Source: Kitasatospora viridis (GTDB lineage Bacteria > Actinomycetota > Actinomycetes > Streptomycetales > Streptomycetaceae). Taken from it: a stretch of DNA of 64,000 bases. A model generated the notes under the pieces. It saw only the letters and a list, made by a program, of their open reading frames with translations. It had not been told where the DNA came from and made no database searches. A program made the position numbers and the translations under genes. The stretch covers positions 124,001 through 188,000 of the forward strand of contig NZ_VIWT01000006.1 in assembly GCF_007829815.1 (NCBI RefSeq), given 5' to 3'. Shown here in pieces: positions 18,201 to 25,106 of the stretch (positions are counted from its first letter, which is position 1; every line of letters starts with the position of its first letter).

Positions 18201-18774
18201 CACCGCGCGCGGGCGCGGCCTGCCGGTCTCGACCTACCGGCCGGCCCGCCCGTCCGGCCACCAGCACACCGGAGCCAGCGACCCGCAGGACCTGCTCTGG
18301 CAGGTCGTCAAGGGCTGCGTGCAGCTGGGTGCGGCGCCCGTCACCGAGCTGACCTGCGACCTCGTCCCGGTCGAGTACGCGGCGGCGGCCGTCGCGGGCC
18401 TGGCCTGCGACGGGCAGGCGCTCGGCGGCACCTTCCACCTCTCCAACCCGGAGCGGGTGCCGTTCGCCGCGATCGTCGCCGCCCTCACCGCCCACGGCTA
18501 CCCGGTCTCCGAGCTGCCGTCGGGGCTGTGGGCCGACATGGTCGGCGGCGACCCGGACAACGCGGCGCACCCGGTGCTCCAGGCCTTCACCGAGGCCGTG
18601 CTGGACCCCGAGGGCCGCGGCGGCCTGGTCGTCGACTCGGCCGCCACCCAGGAGGCGCTCGCGGCCGTCGAGGTCTCCTGCCCGCCGGTGACCGCCGCGG
18701 CGCTCGCCGCCACCCTCGACTACTTCGTCGAGACCGGCTTCCTGCCCCACCCCGAGGAGGTTTCGAACCGATGA
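12223..18774 (+). CDS. type I PKS module: KS-AT-DH-KR-ACP-reductase
   Basis: 2183 aa from TTG 12223, with AGGGGAG 7 nt upstream. An N-terminal coiled-coil docking segment (1-26) is followed by: KS with active Cys200 (DTACSSSL), EAHGTGT and KSNIGHAQA; AT with Ser648 (GHSQG) and YASH at 748 (methylmalonyl-CoA); DH with His957 and Asp1120, the first motif reading HAVGTEVVLPG with Gly shifted by one from the usual HxxxGxxxxP; KR with GGTGGLGG at 1415, Ser1544, Tyr1557 and a B-type-like LLADG motif; ACP Ser1730 (GFDSLASLE). The C-terminal domain (about 1807-2175) is a thioester reductase (GATGFLG at 1818), but the catalytic YxxxK is His1981-x-x-x-Met1985. No thioesterase domain is present. Expected chain: 2-methyl-2-pentenoyl if all reductive steps act. 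Confidence 0.92.
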   Translation: MDTSVDDLVEALRESLKENERLKARTTEPIAIIGMSCRFPGGVTSPEDLWELVAAGGDAIGPFPTDRGWDTDSLYHPDPDHPGTTHAREGGFLHDAAYFDAGFFGITPREAAAINPQQRLLLECAWEAFERAAIDPATLTGSRTGVFAGVIYQDYSNPLQSPPSDAEGYLLTGELGSVASGRIAYTMGLQGPAITIDTACSSSLVAMHTAAESLRRGECSLALAGGATVMGHPRVITEMSRQGVLSPDGRSRSFSDDADGAGWGEGVGILLLERLSDARANGHPVLAVIRGSAVNSDGASNGLTAPNGPSQQRVIRDALRASGLSPADVDAVEAHGTGTSLGDPIEAGALIAAYGPDRPADRPLWLGSVKSNIGHAQAAAGVAGVIKTVMALRHGVLPELVHFSAPSRHVDWDGSGVAPLAEAVAWPRGERVRRCGVSSFGISGTNAHLIVEESPDETTETADHTSIDGPSVVPWVLSARGEAALRGQAEALTVTGRGERPQDVGYSLAATRSEFEDRAVVLGSGREELLAGLAALARGESAPSVVRGRAWAQARPVFVFPGQGGQWVGMASELSASSPVFARSLAECGEALGRYVPWSLREVLDGAPGAPGLDRVDVVQPVLWAVMVSLAQVWRSYGVEPTAVIGHSQGEIAAAVVAGALSLDDGARVVARRSQMLVPLAGGGAMMSLSLSAAEARERVARWAGRVDVAAINGPESVTVSGEPEAVEELRAECEAAGIRARVVNVDYASHSSRVDPVREELLEALRTVRPQAGTVPMISTVTGKPVEHEELDADYWWQNLRQPVEFEAASRHLLAAGHHVFVEISPHPVTAYGLEGTIEAAGAAAAVIGTLRRDDGGPLRLATSLAQAHVHGVPVDWNAYFAPAAPRRITLPTYAFQRQHHWLTEPPRTAPTDLAAAGLERPTHPFIGAGVQLAETDGHLFTARLSLESHPWLLDHAVGTEVVLPGTALLELALRAGEQVGAEWVDELVLEAPLLLPEDDSVQLQVTVGAVDEEGRRRVSVHSRRGGIGEWTRHATGVLSATWEPPGGTPAEWPPAGAEPLDVAAVYDRAERAGLSYGPVFRGLERLWRSGEEYFAEVRLPEEVTGDAEQFGLHPALTDAVLHGCLAALADRGALKNEAVLPFTWAGVGLYAVGPAAVRAVIRPTGDAEFGIELADDTGSAVGRIGSLAFRPAGAQLQGAARSLSAVRWTSLAAPTGAAALPDGALRLLAAGGEGLGRLLADAAVEFATDADAASATDRPALMLLDVPPGTGPADAHDRASAAALAGSATAAVRRTLAGLREWLAATGDSPARLAVITHRAIGTTPEEDVADLAGASVWGLVRTAQGEYPGRFVLVDLDDDPASVAALPLALRTAEDQIAVRGGHLSTPRIGPLRTEAAVAPLAAPDRTVLITGGTGGLGGLLARHLVTGHGVRHLLLVGRRGERAPGVRELVAELAELGASAEVAACDVADYDALAELLAAVPADRPLGAVVHAAGLLADGTIDTLTDDQIARVMRAKVDGAVNLHLLTRDSELSAFVTYSSVAGVLGTPGQANYAAGNTFLDALVHHRRAQGLPGSSLAWGPWELETGMTGGLTEVDHARLARWGLLPLDSQDGAALFDAARAADSPLAVLCRIQLTRATDARLIPAMLRDMVRDTPRLRKARAAASTDGGSADREGLRGFLAGLPAEQRHAELVKIVTQHAAEVANLASAADVAADLPLMALGFDSLASLELRNRLVHLLGLTGHLPANAVYQTPTPEGLAARIAAILADEDGTPEAPAEQPGAEAARLAEDIVPADTVAPAALAGAEHLLLTGATGFLGAFVLRELLDRTTATVHCLVAADDAEQGAEQLRAALRGYRLRDDDLAERLVPVPGDLARPRLGLTEDQFDELARTVDGVLHCGAAEALELAEALEPAEESGSADPTGTEELLRLAARHRTVPLHHLSTLAVFAEPGPDGQAPAEGSPTGPDAALTDAHDRGMRDAEELVATARGRGLPVSTYRPARPSGHQHTGASDPQDLLWQVVKGCVQLGAAPVTELTCDLVPVEYAAAAVAGLACDGQALGGTFHLSNPERVPFAAIVAALTAHGYPVSELPSGLWADMVGGDPDNAAHPVLQAFTEAVLDPEGRGGLVVDSAATQEALAAVEVSCPPVTAAALAATLDYFVETGFLPHPEEVSNR

Positions 18775-19205
18775 GCGAGCAGTACCACCTGGCCCAGGCG
18801 AACATCCTGTACGCCGTCGACTCGCTGAAGTCGGAGGCCCTGGCCAGCTTCCACGAGCTGGCCCTGGACATCGACGCCCTCGCCCGCAAGGCGCCGGGCT
18901 TCGTCTTCCGGCTGGAGTCGCTGTTCGACGTCCCCGAGGACCCCTACATGCTGAACGTCTCGGTGTGGGAGTCCATGGAGTCGCTGCGGGACTTCACCTA
19001 CCGGGGCGAGCACGCCGACTCGCTGAAGATCCGCCGGACCTGGTTCAAGCCCCCGCGCGGGGCGCCGTCGGTCCTGTGGTGGCTGCCCGCCGGCAGCCTG
19101 CCCGACGTGGACGAGAGCATGGCCCGGCTCGGGACGCTCAACGCCAAGGGGCCGACCCCGGAGGCCTTCACCTTCCGCCGCATGTTCCCGCCGCCGGTGT
19201 CCTGA
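18771..19205 (+). CDS. DUF3291 protein (monooxygenase-like fold)
   Basis: 144 aa; ATG overlaps the PKS stop (ATGA), with GAGGAGG 9 nt upstream, so it is translationally coupled to the PKS. The sequence fits DUF3291 throughout: YHLAQANILYAVDSL at the N-terminus, APGFVFRLES, LNVSVWESMESLRDF, an AD-S-KIRRTWFKPPR segment, LWWLPAGSLP, and a C-terminal GPTPEAFTFRRMFP. The family has the ferredoxin-like fold of antibiotic-biosynthesis monooxygenases; I know of no established reaction for it. Tight coupling suggests it works on, or right after, the PKS-bound product. A cofactor-free oxygenase, isomerase or cyclase role would fit the fold but is inference. Confidence 0.85.
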   Translation: MSEQYHLAQANILYAVDSLKSEALASFHELALDIDALARKAPGFVFRLESLFDVPEDPYMLNVSVWESMESLRDFTYRGEHADSLKIRRTWFKPPRGAPSVLWWLPAGSLPDVDESMARLGTLNAKGPTPEAFTFRRMFPPPVS

Positions 19206-19222
19206 GAGAGGAACGACGACCG

Positions 19223-20470
19223 ATGCCTTCTGACGACCTTTCCCCTGACGAGCTTTCGACTGACGTCGTTGCCCCTGATGTTGTTTCGCCTGACGTCGTT
19301 CCGCCCACGCCGGCCGAGGCGCTGCGGGCCTTCCGCGAGTTCGCCCGCGACACCCTGCGCGGGCACGACGCCGAGTTCGACTCGGGCGCGGAGCCCCCGC
19401 TGGAGCTCTACCGGCCGCTGCACAAGCAGGGCCTGCTCAACTGGTGGCTCCCCGCCGAGTACGGCGGCGCCGGCCTCGGCCTGGCCGACAGCGTCGACAT
19501 CGTCTCGGAACTCGCCTACGCGGACGCGGGATCGGCCTTCACACTGCTGATCTCCATCCTCGGCAGCTCGATGGTCCGGCTGTACGGATCGCCGGAGCTG
19601 AAGGAGCGCTACCTCACGGCGATGACCCGCGAGCCCGGCTACGCCTCCGCGCTCGGCAGCGAGCGCGAGGCGGGCAGCGAGCTGATCAACCTGACCACCA
19701 CGCTGACCCGGCGCGGTGACCAGGTGGTGCTCGACGGCGAGAAGATGTTCTCCACCAACTCCGGGTTCGCCGACTTCATGGTGGTGTTCGCCAAGGAGGC
19801 CGGGGCGAAGGGGGTGGCCTCCTACCGCGCGGTGCTGGTGCCGCGCGGCACCCCGGGCGCCCAGGTGGTGAAGCGCTGGGACATGATCGGCCTGCGCTCG
19901 GCCGGCACCTACCAGGTGCGGTTCACCGACTGCGCGGTACCGGCCGGCAACGTGCTGGACGGCCCGGGCCTGAAGATCATCGAGGTCGGCCTCAACTCCA
20001 GCCGGATCCTGATCGCGGCGATCGCGCTCGGCGTCTCCCGGCGGATCCGCGACCTCTGCCTGGAGTACGCGATCGGCAAGCCGCTGGGCGGCCACAAGCT
20101 CATCGAGAACGCCGTTTTCGCGAGCAAGATCGGCCAGATGGAAATGCAGATCGAGGTGATGCGCAATCAGTGCCTCGCGGCGGCCCGCGAGTACGACGAG
20201 GTGATGGCGCTGCCCGACCCGGCGCGCGAATTCCTCCAGCGCGGCGCACTGCGTTCCTCGTTGACCGCCAAGATGTTCTGTGGACAGACCGGTTGGCAGA
20301 TCGCCACGGTCGGTTCGGAGATGTTCGGCGGCCTCGGGTACACGAACGACATGCCGATCTCGAAGTACCTGCGGGACATCCGGGCCGTCACCATCGTCGA
20401 GGCCGGCGACGACGTGCTGCGCGAACTCGTCTTCCGACGGTTCGTCCTCCCCTCCAACCGCCGGATCTGA
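19223..20470 (+). CDS. acyl-CoA/acyl-ACP dehydrogenase with repeated N-terminus
   Basis: 415 aa; ATG after GAGAGGAACG. Residues 31-415 are a standard FAD-dependent acyl-CoA dehydrogenase: LNWWLPAEYGGAGLGLADSV, the flavin-contact strand around EREAGSELINLTTT, LDGEKMFSTNSG, and a C-terminal GGLGYTNDMPISKYLRDIR followed by IVEAGDD, whose Glu sits where the catalytic base is expected. It would desaturate (or oxidise) the short acyl group, as CoA or ACP thioester. The first 27 residues are odd: a five-fold pentapeptide repeat (DDLSP-DELST-DVVAP-DVVSP-DVVPP) written with T-rich codons that are rare in this genome. It lies in the PKS operon, 17 bp after DUF3291 and 10 bp before the thioesterase. Confidence 0.9.
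   Translation: MPSDDLSPDELSTDVVAPDVVSPDVVPPTPAEALRAFREFARDTLRGHDAEFDSGAEPPLELYRPLHKQGLLNWWLPAEYGGAGLGLADSVDIVSELAYADAGSAFTLLISILGSSMVRLYGSPELKERYLTAMTREPGYASALGSEREAGSELINLTTTLTRRGDQVVLDGEKMFSTNSGFADFMVVFAKEAGAKGVASYRAVLVPRGTPGAQVVKRWDMIGLRSAGTYQVRFTDCAVPAGNVLDGPGLKIIEVGLNSSRILIAAIALGVSRRIRDLCLEYAIGKPLGGHKLIENAVFASKIGQMEMQIEVMRNQCLAAAREYDEVMALPDPAREFLQRGALRSSLTAKMFCGQTGWQIATVGSEMFGGLGYTNDMPISKYLRDIRAVTIVEAGDDVLRELVFRRFVLPSNRRI
19226..19306 (+). repeat. five 15-bp tandem repeats in the dehydrogenase 5' coding end
   Basis: Each unit is about CTGACGNNNTTNCNC and encodes a D-x-x-S/P pentapeptide. Codons such as GTT, CCT and TTT set the block apart from the flanking GC3-rich sequence, suggesting recent expansion at a tolerant protein end. 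It shares the CTGACG core with the heptamer found at many gene ends in this window. Confidence 0.8.
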
Positions 20471-20480
20471 GGTAGCGGAC

Positions 20481-21257
20481 ATGGCTCAGAGGTCGCTCGA
20501 CAAGTTGTCACCCTGGTTCCAGTACGTGTCCGCCGCCGGCGGGCCGGGCGAGGCCTGCCTGGTCTGCGTCCCGCCGGCCGGCGGCGGCGCGGGCGCGTTC
20601 TGGGCCTGGGCCCAGTGGCTGCCCGCCCAGGTGGACCTGCTGCTGGTGCAGCCGCCGGGGCGGGAGGACCGCTTCGGGGACGAGCCGCGCTGGACGCTCG
20701 ACGAACTGCGCACGGAGTTCGACCGGGTGCTGGACCGGCTGCCCCGGGTGCCCTACACCGTGCTGGGCCACAGCATGGGCAGCCTGGTCGGCACCCACCT
20801 GGCGACCTGGCTGGCCCCGGCCCGGGAGCTGCGCCGACTGATCGTCAGCTCCTACCGCCCGTCCCGGAGCGAGAGCCGGTTCTCCCGGGTCTTCCCGGGC
20901 GGGCGGATCGAGGGGATCGACCTGGCGCAGCTCGCCGCGCTCAGCGGGATGACGCCCGCGCAGTGGCAGGAGCTGCCCGCCGAGTTCCGCGAGCCCCTGA
21001 CCCGGCGCTGGTACGCCGACCTGGCGCTCTCCGCCGAACTGCCGGTGCCCGACGGGGTGGTCCTGGACTGCCCGGTGACCGGTTGGCTCGGCGACCGCGA
21101 CCTGATGGCCGAGGACGAGCTGCTGGCCTGGTCGAAGCTCACCTCCGGCAGCTGCGAGGTGGAGTCCTGGCCGGGTGGCCACGACTACCTCTTCGCTCGG
21201 CCGACCCCCGTGCGGGAGCGGCTGATCGAGCTGCTCGGCGTCGGCGGGCGCGGGTAG
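20481..21257 (+). CDS. type II thioesterase
   Basis: 258 aa from ATG 20481 (MAQRSLDKLSPWFQYVSAAG). It is an alpha/beta hydrolase of the stand-alone thioesterase family: VPPAGGGAGAFWAW (oxyanion region), the nucleophile Ser98 in GHSMGSLVG, an Asp in GDRDLMAED and the catalytic His in PGGHDYLF. Type II thioesterases remove aberrant acyl groups from carrier proteins and sometimes release the product. Here that matters: the second PKS has no integral thioesterase and its reductase domain lacks catalytic residues, so this enzyme could be the real release catalyst (inference). It is the last gene of the PKS operon, 10 bp after the dehydrogenase, and ends before a hairpin. Confidence 0.9.
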   Translation: MAQRSLDKLSPWFQYVSAAGGPGEACLVCVPPAGGGAGAFWAWAQWLPAQVDLLLVQPPGREDRFGDEPRWTLDELRTEFDRVLDRLPRVPYTVLGHSMGSLVGTHLATWLAPARELRRLIVSSYRPSRSESRFSRVFPGGRIEGIDLAQLAALSGMTPAQWQELPAEFREPLTRRWYADLALSAELPVPDGVVLDCPVTGWLGDRDLMAEDELLAWSKLTSGSCEVESWPGGHDYLFARPTPVRERLIELLGVGGRG

Positions 21258-21301
21258 CGGCGCGGATGCCCGGCCCCGCGCGGACCCGGCCGGCGCCGGC
21301 G

Positions 21302-21330
21302 GCCGTCCTGCCCCGATCGGGCGGGACGGC
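21302..21330. terminator. hairpin closing the PKS operon
   Basis: Arms 21302-21312 and 21320-21330 pair over 11 bp with one G-U position around a short CGATCG-containing loop; further GC-rich self-complementarity flanks it (about 21285-21345). It is located between the convergent thioesterase and GlxA-type genes. Confidence 0.6.
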
Positions 21331-21352
21331 GCCGGCGCGGGCCGGCGCGCCG

Positions 21353-22360
21353 TCAGCGCAGCGCGGGGGCCGGGTTGTAGTCGCGGCGGTACCCGGTGGG
21401 GGAGACGCCGAACTCGCGGGCGAAGTGGGCCCGCAGGTTGGGCGCGGTGCCCAGGCCGCTGCGCTCGGCCACCAGGCCCACCGGCAGCCCGGTGCTCTCC
21501 AGCAACTCCCGGGCCCGGCCGAGCCGCTGGGTGAGCAGCCAGCGGCTCGGCGTGGTGCCCAGCTCGGCCTGGAACCGGCGGATCAGGGTGCGCACCGACA
21601 CCCCGGCGCGGGCGGCGATGCCGCCGACCCCGATCGGCTGGTCCAGCCGGGCCATCGCCCAGTCCAGCACCTCGCCCAGGGCGGAGCCGGTGTGCGGCAC
21701 CGACATCGGCGACTCCATGTACTGGGCCTGGCCGCCGGAGCGGTGCGGCGGCACGATCATCCGCCGGGCCACGGCGTTGGCGGCCGCCGTCCCGAGGTCC
21801 TCCCGGATCAGGTGCAGGCACAGGTCGATCCCGGCCATCAGGCCGGCGCTGGTGAGCACGTCGGGGTCGTGGGTGTAGAGGATGTTCGCGTCCACCCGCA
21901 CCGCCGGGAACCGGCCGGCCAGCACGGGCGCGTGCTCCCAGTGGCAGGTGGCGGTGCGGCCGTCCAGCAGCCCGGCGGCGGCGAGCACGAAGGAGCCCGA
22001 GCAGAGCGAGACCAGCCGGGCGCCGCGGGCGTGCGCGGCGCGCAGCGCGGCCAGCACCAGGGCCGGCGGGTCGCCGTGCACGTCGCCCGAGCCGGGCACC
22101 ACCACGGTGTCGGCGCTCACCAAGTCGTCGAGCCCGTGGGTGGCCCGCAGTTCGAACGGTCCGGCCGGCCCGAAGTGGTCGAACCCGGAGCGCAGCGGCA
22201 CCGGTTCGCCGGCGCCGCGCTCGCCGCACATCCGCAGCTCGTACCAGTCGCCGGGGTGGTTGCGCGGCGGGGAGCCGAAGGCCTGGCAGGCGAGCGCGAC
22301 CTCGATCGCGGCCTGCTGATCCAGCATCAGCACGGCCAGCGTGCCCGGAAGTCTGGTCAT
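21353..22360 (-). CDS. GlxA family transcriptional regulator (DJ-1/PfpI plus AraC HTH)
   Basis: 335 aa. The N-terminal 185 residues are a class I amidotransferase-like (DJ-1/PfpI) sensor domain: LMLDQQAAIEVALACQAFG, and LVSLCSGSFVLAAAGLLDGR with the nucleophile-elbow Cys. Residues about 225-325 are an AraC double HTH (IAARAGVSVRTLIRRFQAEL, then RSGLGTAPNLRAHFAREFG). Members usually activate or repress nearby transport and catabolic genes. It is divergent from the MFS exporter with about 72 bp between starts, an AT-richer segment containing the small palindrome TTGGCAA, so the exporter/epoxide hydrolase operon is the likely target. The stop codon lies in the CTGACGG heptamer (complement, 21350-21356). 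Confidence 0.88.
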   Translation of the reverse strand: MTRLPGTLAVLMLDQQAAIEVALACQAFGSPPRNHPGDWYELRMCGERGAGEPVPLRSGFDHFGPAGPFELRATHGLDDLVSADTVVVPGSGDVHGDPPALVLAALRAAHARGARLVSLCSGSFVLAAAGLLDGRTATCHWEHAPVLAGRFPAVRVDANILYTHDPDVLTSAGLMAGIDLCLHLIREDLGTAAANAVARRMIVPPHRSGGQAQYMESPMSVPHTGSALGEVLDWAMARLDQPIGVGGIAARAGVSVRTLIRRFQAELGTTPSRWLLTQRLGRARELLESTGLPVGLVAERSGLGTAPNLRAHFAREFGVSPTGYRRDYNPAPALR

Positions 22361-22432
22361 GGCACAAAACTATCGTCAGTTGGCAAACAAGACACTCGTG
22401 ATGGCCGAACCCGCTCGGTACGGTGACTAAAC

Positions 22433-23839
22433 GTGACAGCGCACCTCACCCAACCCTCGACCGCCGCCCGGGCCGACGCCCGCCGCTGGCGGATCCTGGC
22501 GGTCGCCTCGGCCGCCCAATTCCTCGCCATCCTGGACCTGTTCGCGGTCAACGCGGCGTTCCCGGCACTCGAACGCTCCTTCCACGGCACCAGCCTGGCC
22601 GAGGTGTCCTGGGTGCTCAACGCCTACACGATCGTGCTCGCGGCCATGCTGGTCCCGGCGGGGCGACTGGCCGACGACATCGGCCGCAAACCCGCCTTCC
22701 TGATCGGCATGGTGCTGTTCGGGGTGGCTTCGGTGGGCTGCGCGCTCTCCCCGGCGCTCTCCGTGCTGGTCGGCGCGCGGGTCGTGCAGGCGGTGGCGGG
22801 CGCGATCCTGATCCCCACCTCGCTCGGCCTGGCGCTGCCCGCCTTCCCCAAGCACGAGCACGCCACCGTGATGGGCATCTGGACCGCGGTCGCCGCGGTC
22901 GGCGCCGGCAGCGGCCCGGTGGCCGGCGGGCTGCTGCTGAACGCCGGGTGGCGCTGGATCTTCCTGATAAACATCCCCGTCGTGCTGGTCGCGGTGCTGG
23001 TCGGTCGCCGCCTGCTCCCCGCCACCGCGCGCGGGCAGCGCAAGCGCCTGGACCTGCCCGGGGCGGCACTGGTGCTGGCCACCGCGGCCGGCCTGACCAC
23101 CGTCTTCACCCAGGCCCCGGTCTGGGGCTACGGCTCGGCCGCCGTCCTCGGGCTCGCGCTGGCGACCGTTCTGGCCGGCGTGCTGACGGTACGTCACCTG
23201 CGCCGGACCCCCGACCCGGTGATCAGCTTCGCGCTGTTCCGGCACCGGCTGTTCGGCGTCGCGGTTAGCGGGGTGTTCCTCTACTACCTGGCCTTCGCCG
23301 CGATGATCCTGGCCGCCACGCTCTTCTTCACCGGCCGCTGGCACTACTCCGTGGTGGCCGCGGCGCTGGGCATCGCCCCGATGCCCGCCAGCACCCTGGC
23401 GACGGCGCCGCTGTCCGGCCGGATCGTCGCCAGGGTCGGCGCGCGCACCTCGGCGGTGCTCGGCGGGCTGACCCTGGCGGCCGGCTGCGGCTGGTGGGCG
23501 CTGACCGCCACCGACCGGCCGCAGTACCTGTTCGTCTTCCTGCCCGGCGCGGTCCTCGCCGGGGTGAGCACCGCGCTGCTGCAGCCGCCGCTGTTCGGCT
23601 CGGCCGCCGCGCTGCCGTCCAGTCAGACCTCGCTGGCCACCGCGGTGCTGATGATGTCCCGGCAGATCGCCTCGGCCCTCGGCATCGCGGTGCTCACCGC
23701 GATCCTCGGGCACCAGGCCCTGCACGGGTTCCGGGTCGCCTGGCTGGCCATGTGCGCCGCCGCGCTCGCCTCGGCCGTGACCAGCACCCGGTTCCGCGGC
23801 GCCACCACCGAGCAACCAGAAGGAGCAACCGGCCCATGA
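22433..23839 (+). CDS. MFS transporter, DHA2 (drug:H+ antiporter) type
   Basis: 468 aa from GTG 22433. The sequence gives about 14 hydrophobic helices, typical of DHA2 exporters. Signatures: FLAILDLFAVNAAFPALERS in helix 1, motif A-like LADDIGRKPAFLIG, and a motif C-like region AAVGAGSGPVAGGLL followed by RWIFLINIPV. Likely role: efflux of the locus product or of another toxic compound. It overlaps the epoxide hydrolase start by ATGA, so the two are co-translated, and it is divergent from the GlxA-type regulator. Confidence 0.88.
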   Translation: MTAHLTQPSTAARADARRWRILAVASAAQFLAILDLFAVNAAFPALERSFHGTSLAEVSWVLNAYTIVLAAMLVPAGRLADDIGRKPAFLIGMVLFGVASVGCALSPALSVLVGARVVQAVAGAILIPTSLGLALPAFPKHEHATVMGIWTAVAAVGAGSGPVAGGLLLNAGWRWIFLINIPVVLVAVLVGRRLLPATARGQRKRLDLPGAALVLATAAGLTTVFTQAPVWGYGSAAVLGLALATVLAGVLTVRHLRRTPDPVISFALFRHRLFGVAVSGVFLYYLAFAAMILAATLFFTGRWHYSVVAAALGIAPMPASTLATAPLSGRIVARVGARTSAVLGGLTLAAGCGWWALTATDRPQYLFVFLPGAVLAGVSTALLQPPLFGSAAALPSSQTSLATAVLMMSRQIASALGIAVLTAILGHQALHGFRVAWLAMCAAALASAVTSTRFRGATTEQPEGATGP

Positions 23840-25032
23840 CCACACCCACGACGGCCCAGACCTCGCCCCGGACGACCGTGCCGACCGAGTCCGTCGTCCC
23901 GTTCCGGATCGACCTCCCGCAGGCCCTCGCGGCCGACGTGCGGGAGCGGCTTGCCCGGACCCGCTGGCCGGAGCTGGAGACGGTCGGCGACTGGTCGCAG
24001 GGCACCCGGCTCGACTTCGTCCGCGAGCTGTGCCGGTACTGGCAGGAGGAGTACGACTGGGCGGCGGCCGAGGCACGGCTGAACCGGTTCCCGCAGTTCA
24101 CCACCGGGATCGACGGGCTGGACATCCACTTCACCCACGTCCGCTCGCCGCACCCGCAGGCCGTGCCGCTGCTGATCACCCACGGCTGGCCCGGCTCGGT
24201 CGTCGAGTTCCACAAGGTGATCGGCCCGCTGGTCGACCCGGTCGCGCACGGCGGCGACCCGGCCGACGCCTTCCACGTGGTCTGCCCCTCGCTGCCGGGC
24301 TTCGGGTTCAGCGGCAAGCCGGACCGCCCCGGCTGGGGCACCGAGCGGATCGCCGACGCCTGGGACCAGTTGATGAACCGGCTCGGCTACCGGCGCTACG
24401 GGGCCCAGGGCGGTGACTGGGGCGCCCGGATCACCATGGAGCTCGGCCGGCGGCACCCGGACCGCCTGATCGGCATCCACCTGACGATGGTGCCCTTCGA
24501 ACCGCCGCGGGACCCCGGGCTGCTCGCCGACCTCACCGACCGCGAGCACGCGGCGCTGGAGCGGCTCGACCGGCACCGGGCCCAGGGGTCGGCGTACGCC
24601 GCGATCCAGGCGACCCGCCCGCAGAGCATCGGCTACGGCCTGACCGACTCGCCCGCCGCGCTGGCGGGTTGGCTGCTGGAGAAGTTCGCGGAGTGGAGCG
24701 ACTGCGACGGCGACCCCGCCTCGGTCTTCGGCACCGAGGAACTGCTCGACAACCTGCTGATGTACTGGGTGCCCGGCACCGGCGCCTCGGCCGCCCGGCT
24801 CTACTGGGAGAGCTTCGGCGCGCTCGGCGGCCGGCCGGCGCCGATCCGGGTGCCGACCGGCTGCTCGGTCTTCCCGGCCGACTACTACCGGCCCACCCGC
24901 CGGCTGGCCGAGCCCGGCTACCCGGCCCTGCGGTACTGGAACGAGCTCGACGCGGGCGGGCACTTCCCCGCCCTGGAGCAGCCGGAGCTGCTGGTGGCGG
25001 AGGCCCGTGCCGCGTTCCGCGCGTTCCGCTGA
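23836..25032 (+). CDS. epoxide hydrolase family alpha/beta hydrolase
   Basis: 398 aa. Residues about 20-130 are the epoxide hydrolase N-terminal (EHN) domain (PFRIDLPQALAADVRERLAR, then RWPELETVGDWSQG). The alpha/beta core has the oxyanion motif HGWPGS, nucleophile Asp in GGDWGARI, and catalytic His in AGGHFPALEQPE; lid tyrosines are represented around YGLTDSPAA and VFPADYYRPTRR. It opens epoxides to diols in the cytoplasm. Start at 23836 overlaps the exporter stop. It may detoxify or tailor an epoxide product of the neighbouring PKS locus, or may be independent of it. The pairing with an exporter suggests self-protection. Confidence 0.88.
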   Translation: MTTPTTAQTSPRTTVPTESVVPFRIDLPQALAADVRERLARTRWPELETVGDWSQGTRLDFVRELCRYWQEEYDWAAAEARLNRFPQFTTGIDGLDIHFTHVRSPHPQAVPLLITHGWPGSVVEFHKVIGPLVDPVAHGGDPADAFHVVCPSLPGFGFSGKPDRPGWGTERIADAWDQLMNRLGYRRYGAQGGDWGARITMELGRRHPDRLIGIHLTMVPFEPPRDPGLLADLTDREHAALERLDRHRAQGSAYAAIQATRPQSIGYGLTDSPAALAGWLLEKFAEWSDCDGDPASVFGTEELLDNLLMYWVPGTGASAARLYWESFGALGGRPAPIRVPTGCSVFPADYYRPTRRLAEPGYPALRYWNELDAGGHFPALEQPELLVAEARAAFRAFR

Positions 25033-25061
25033 CGCACCGTCAATCGCCGTTGGACCTAGGA

Positions 25062-25100
25062 CCCCGGGGCGCGTCACGACCGTCGTGACGCGCCCCGGGG
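25062..25100. terminator. bidirectional hairpin terminator
   Basis: Perfect 19-bp arms (25062-25080 and 25082-25100) around one base, between the convergent epoxide hydrolase (+) and alcohol dehydrogenase (-) genes. It is a natural right-hand boundary of the PKS neighbourhood. Confidence 0.8.
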
Positions 25101-25106
25101 GCAGAC

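Noticed and set aside
12256..18750. 2164-residue minus-strand ORF opposite the second PKS
   Set aside because: It mirrors the PKS frame; the protein is Gly/Arg/Gln-rich with no domain. A common artefact of high GC.
17643..18771. C-terminal PKS domain as a thioesterase
   Set aside because: It carries GATGFLG and a reductase-like layout and lacks a GxSxG nucleophile, so it is reductase-type, though degenerate.
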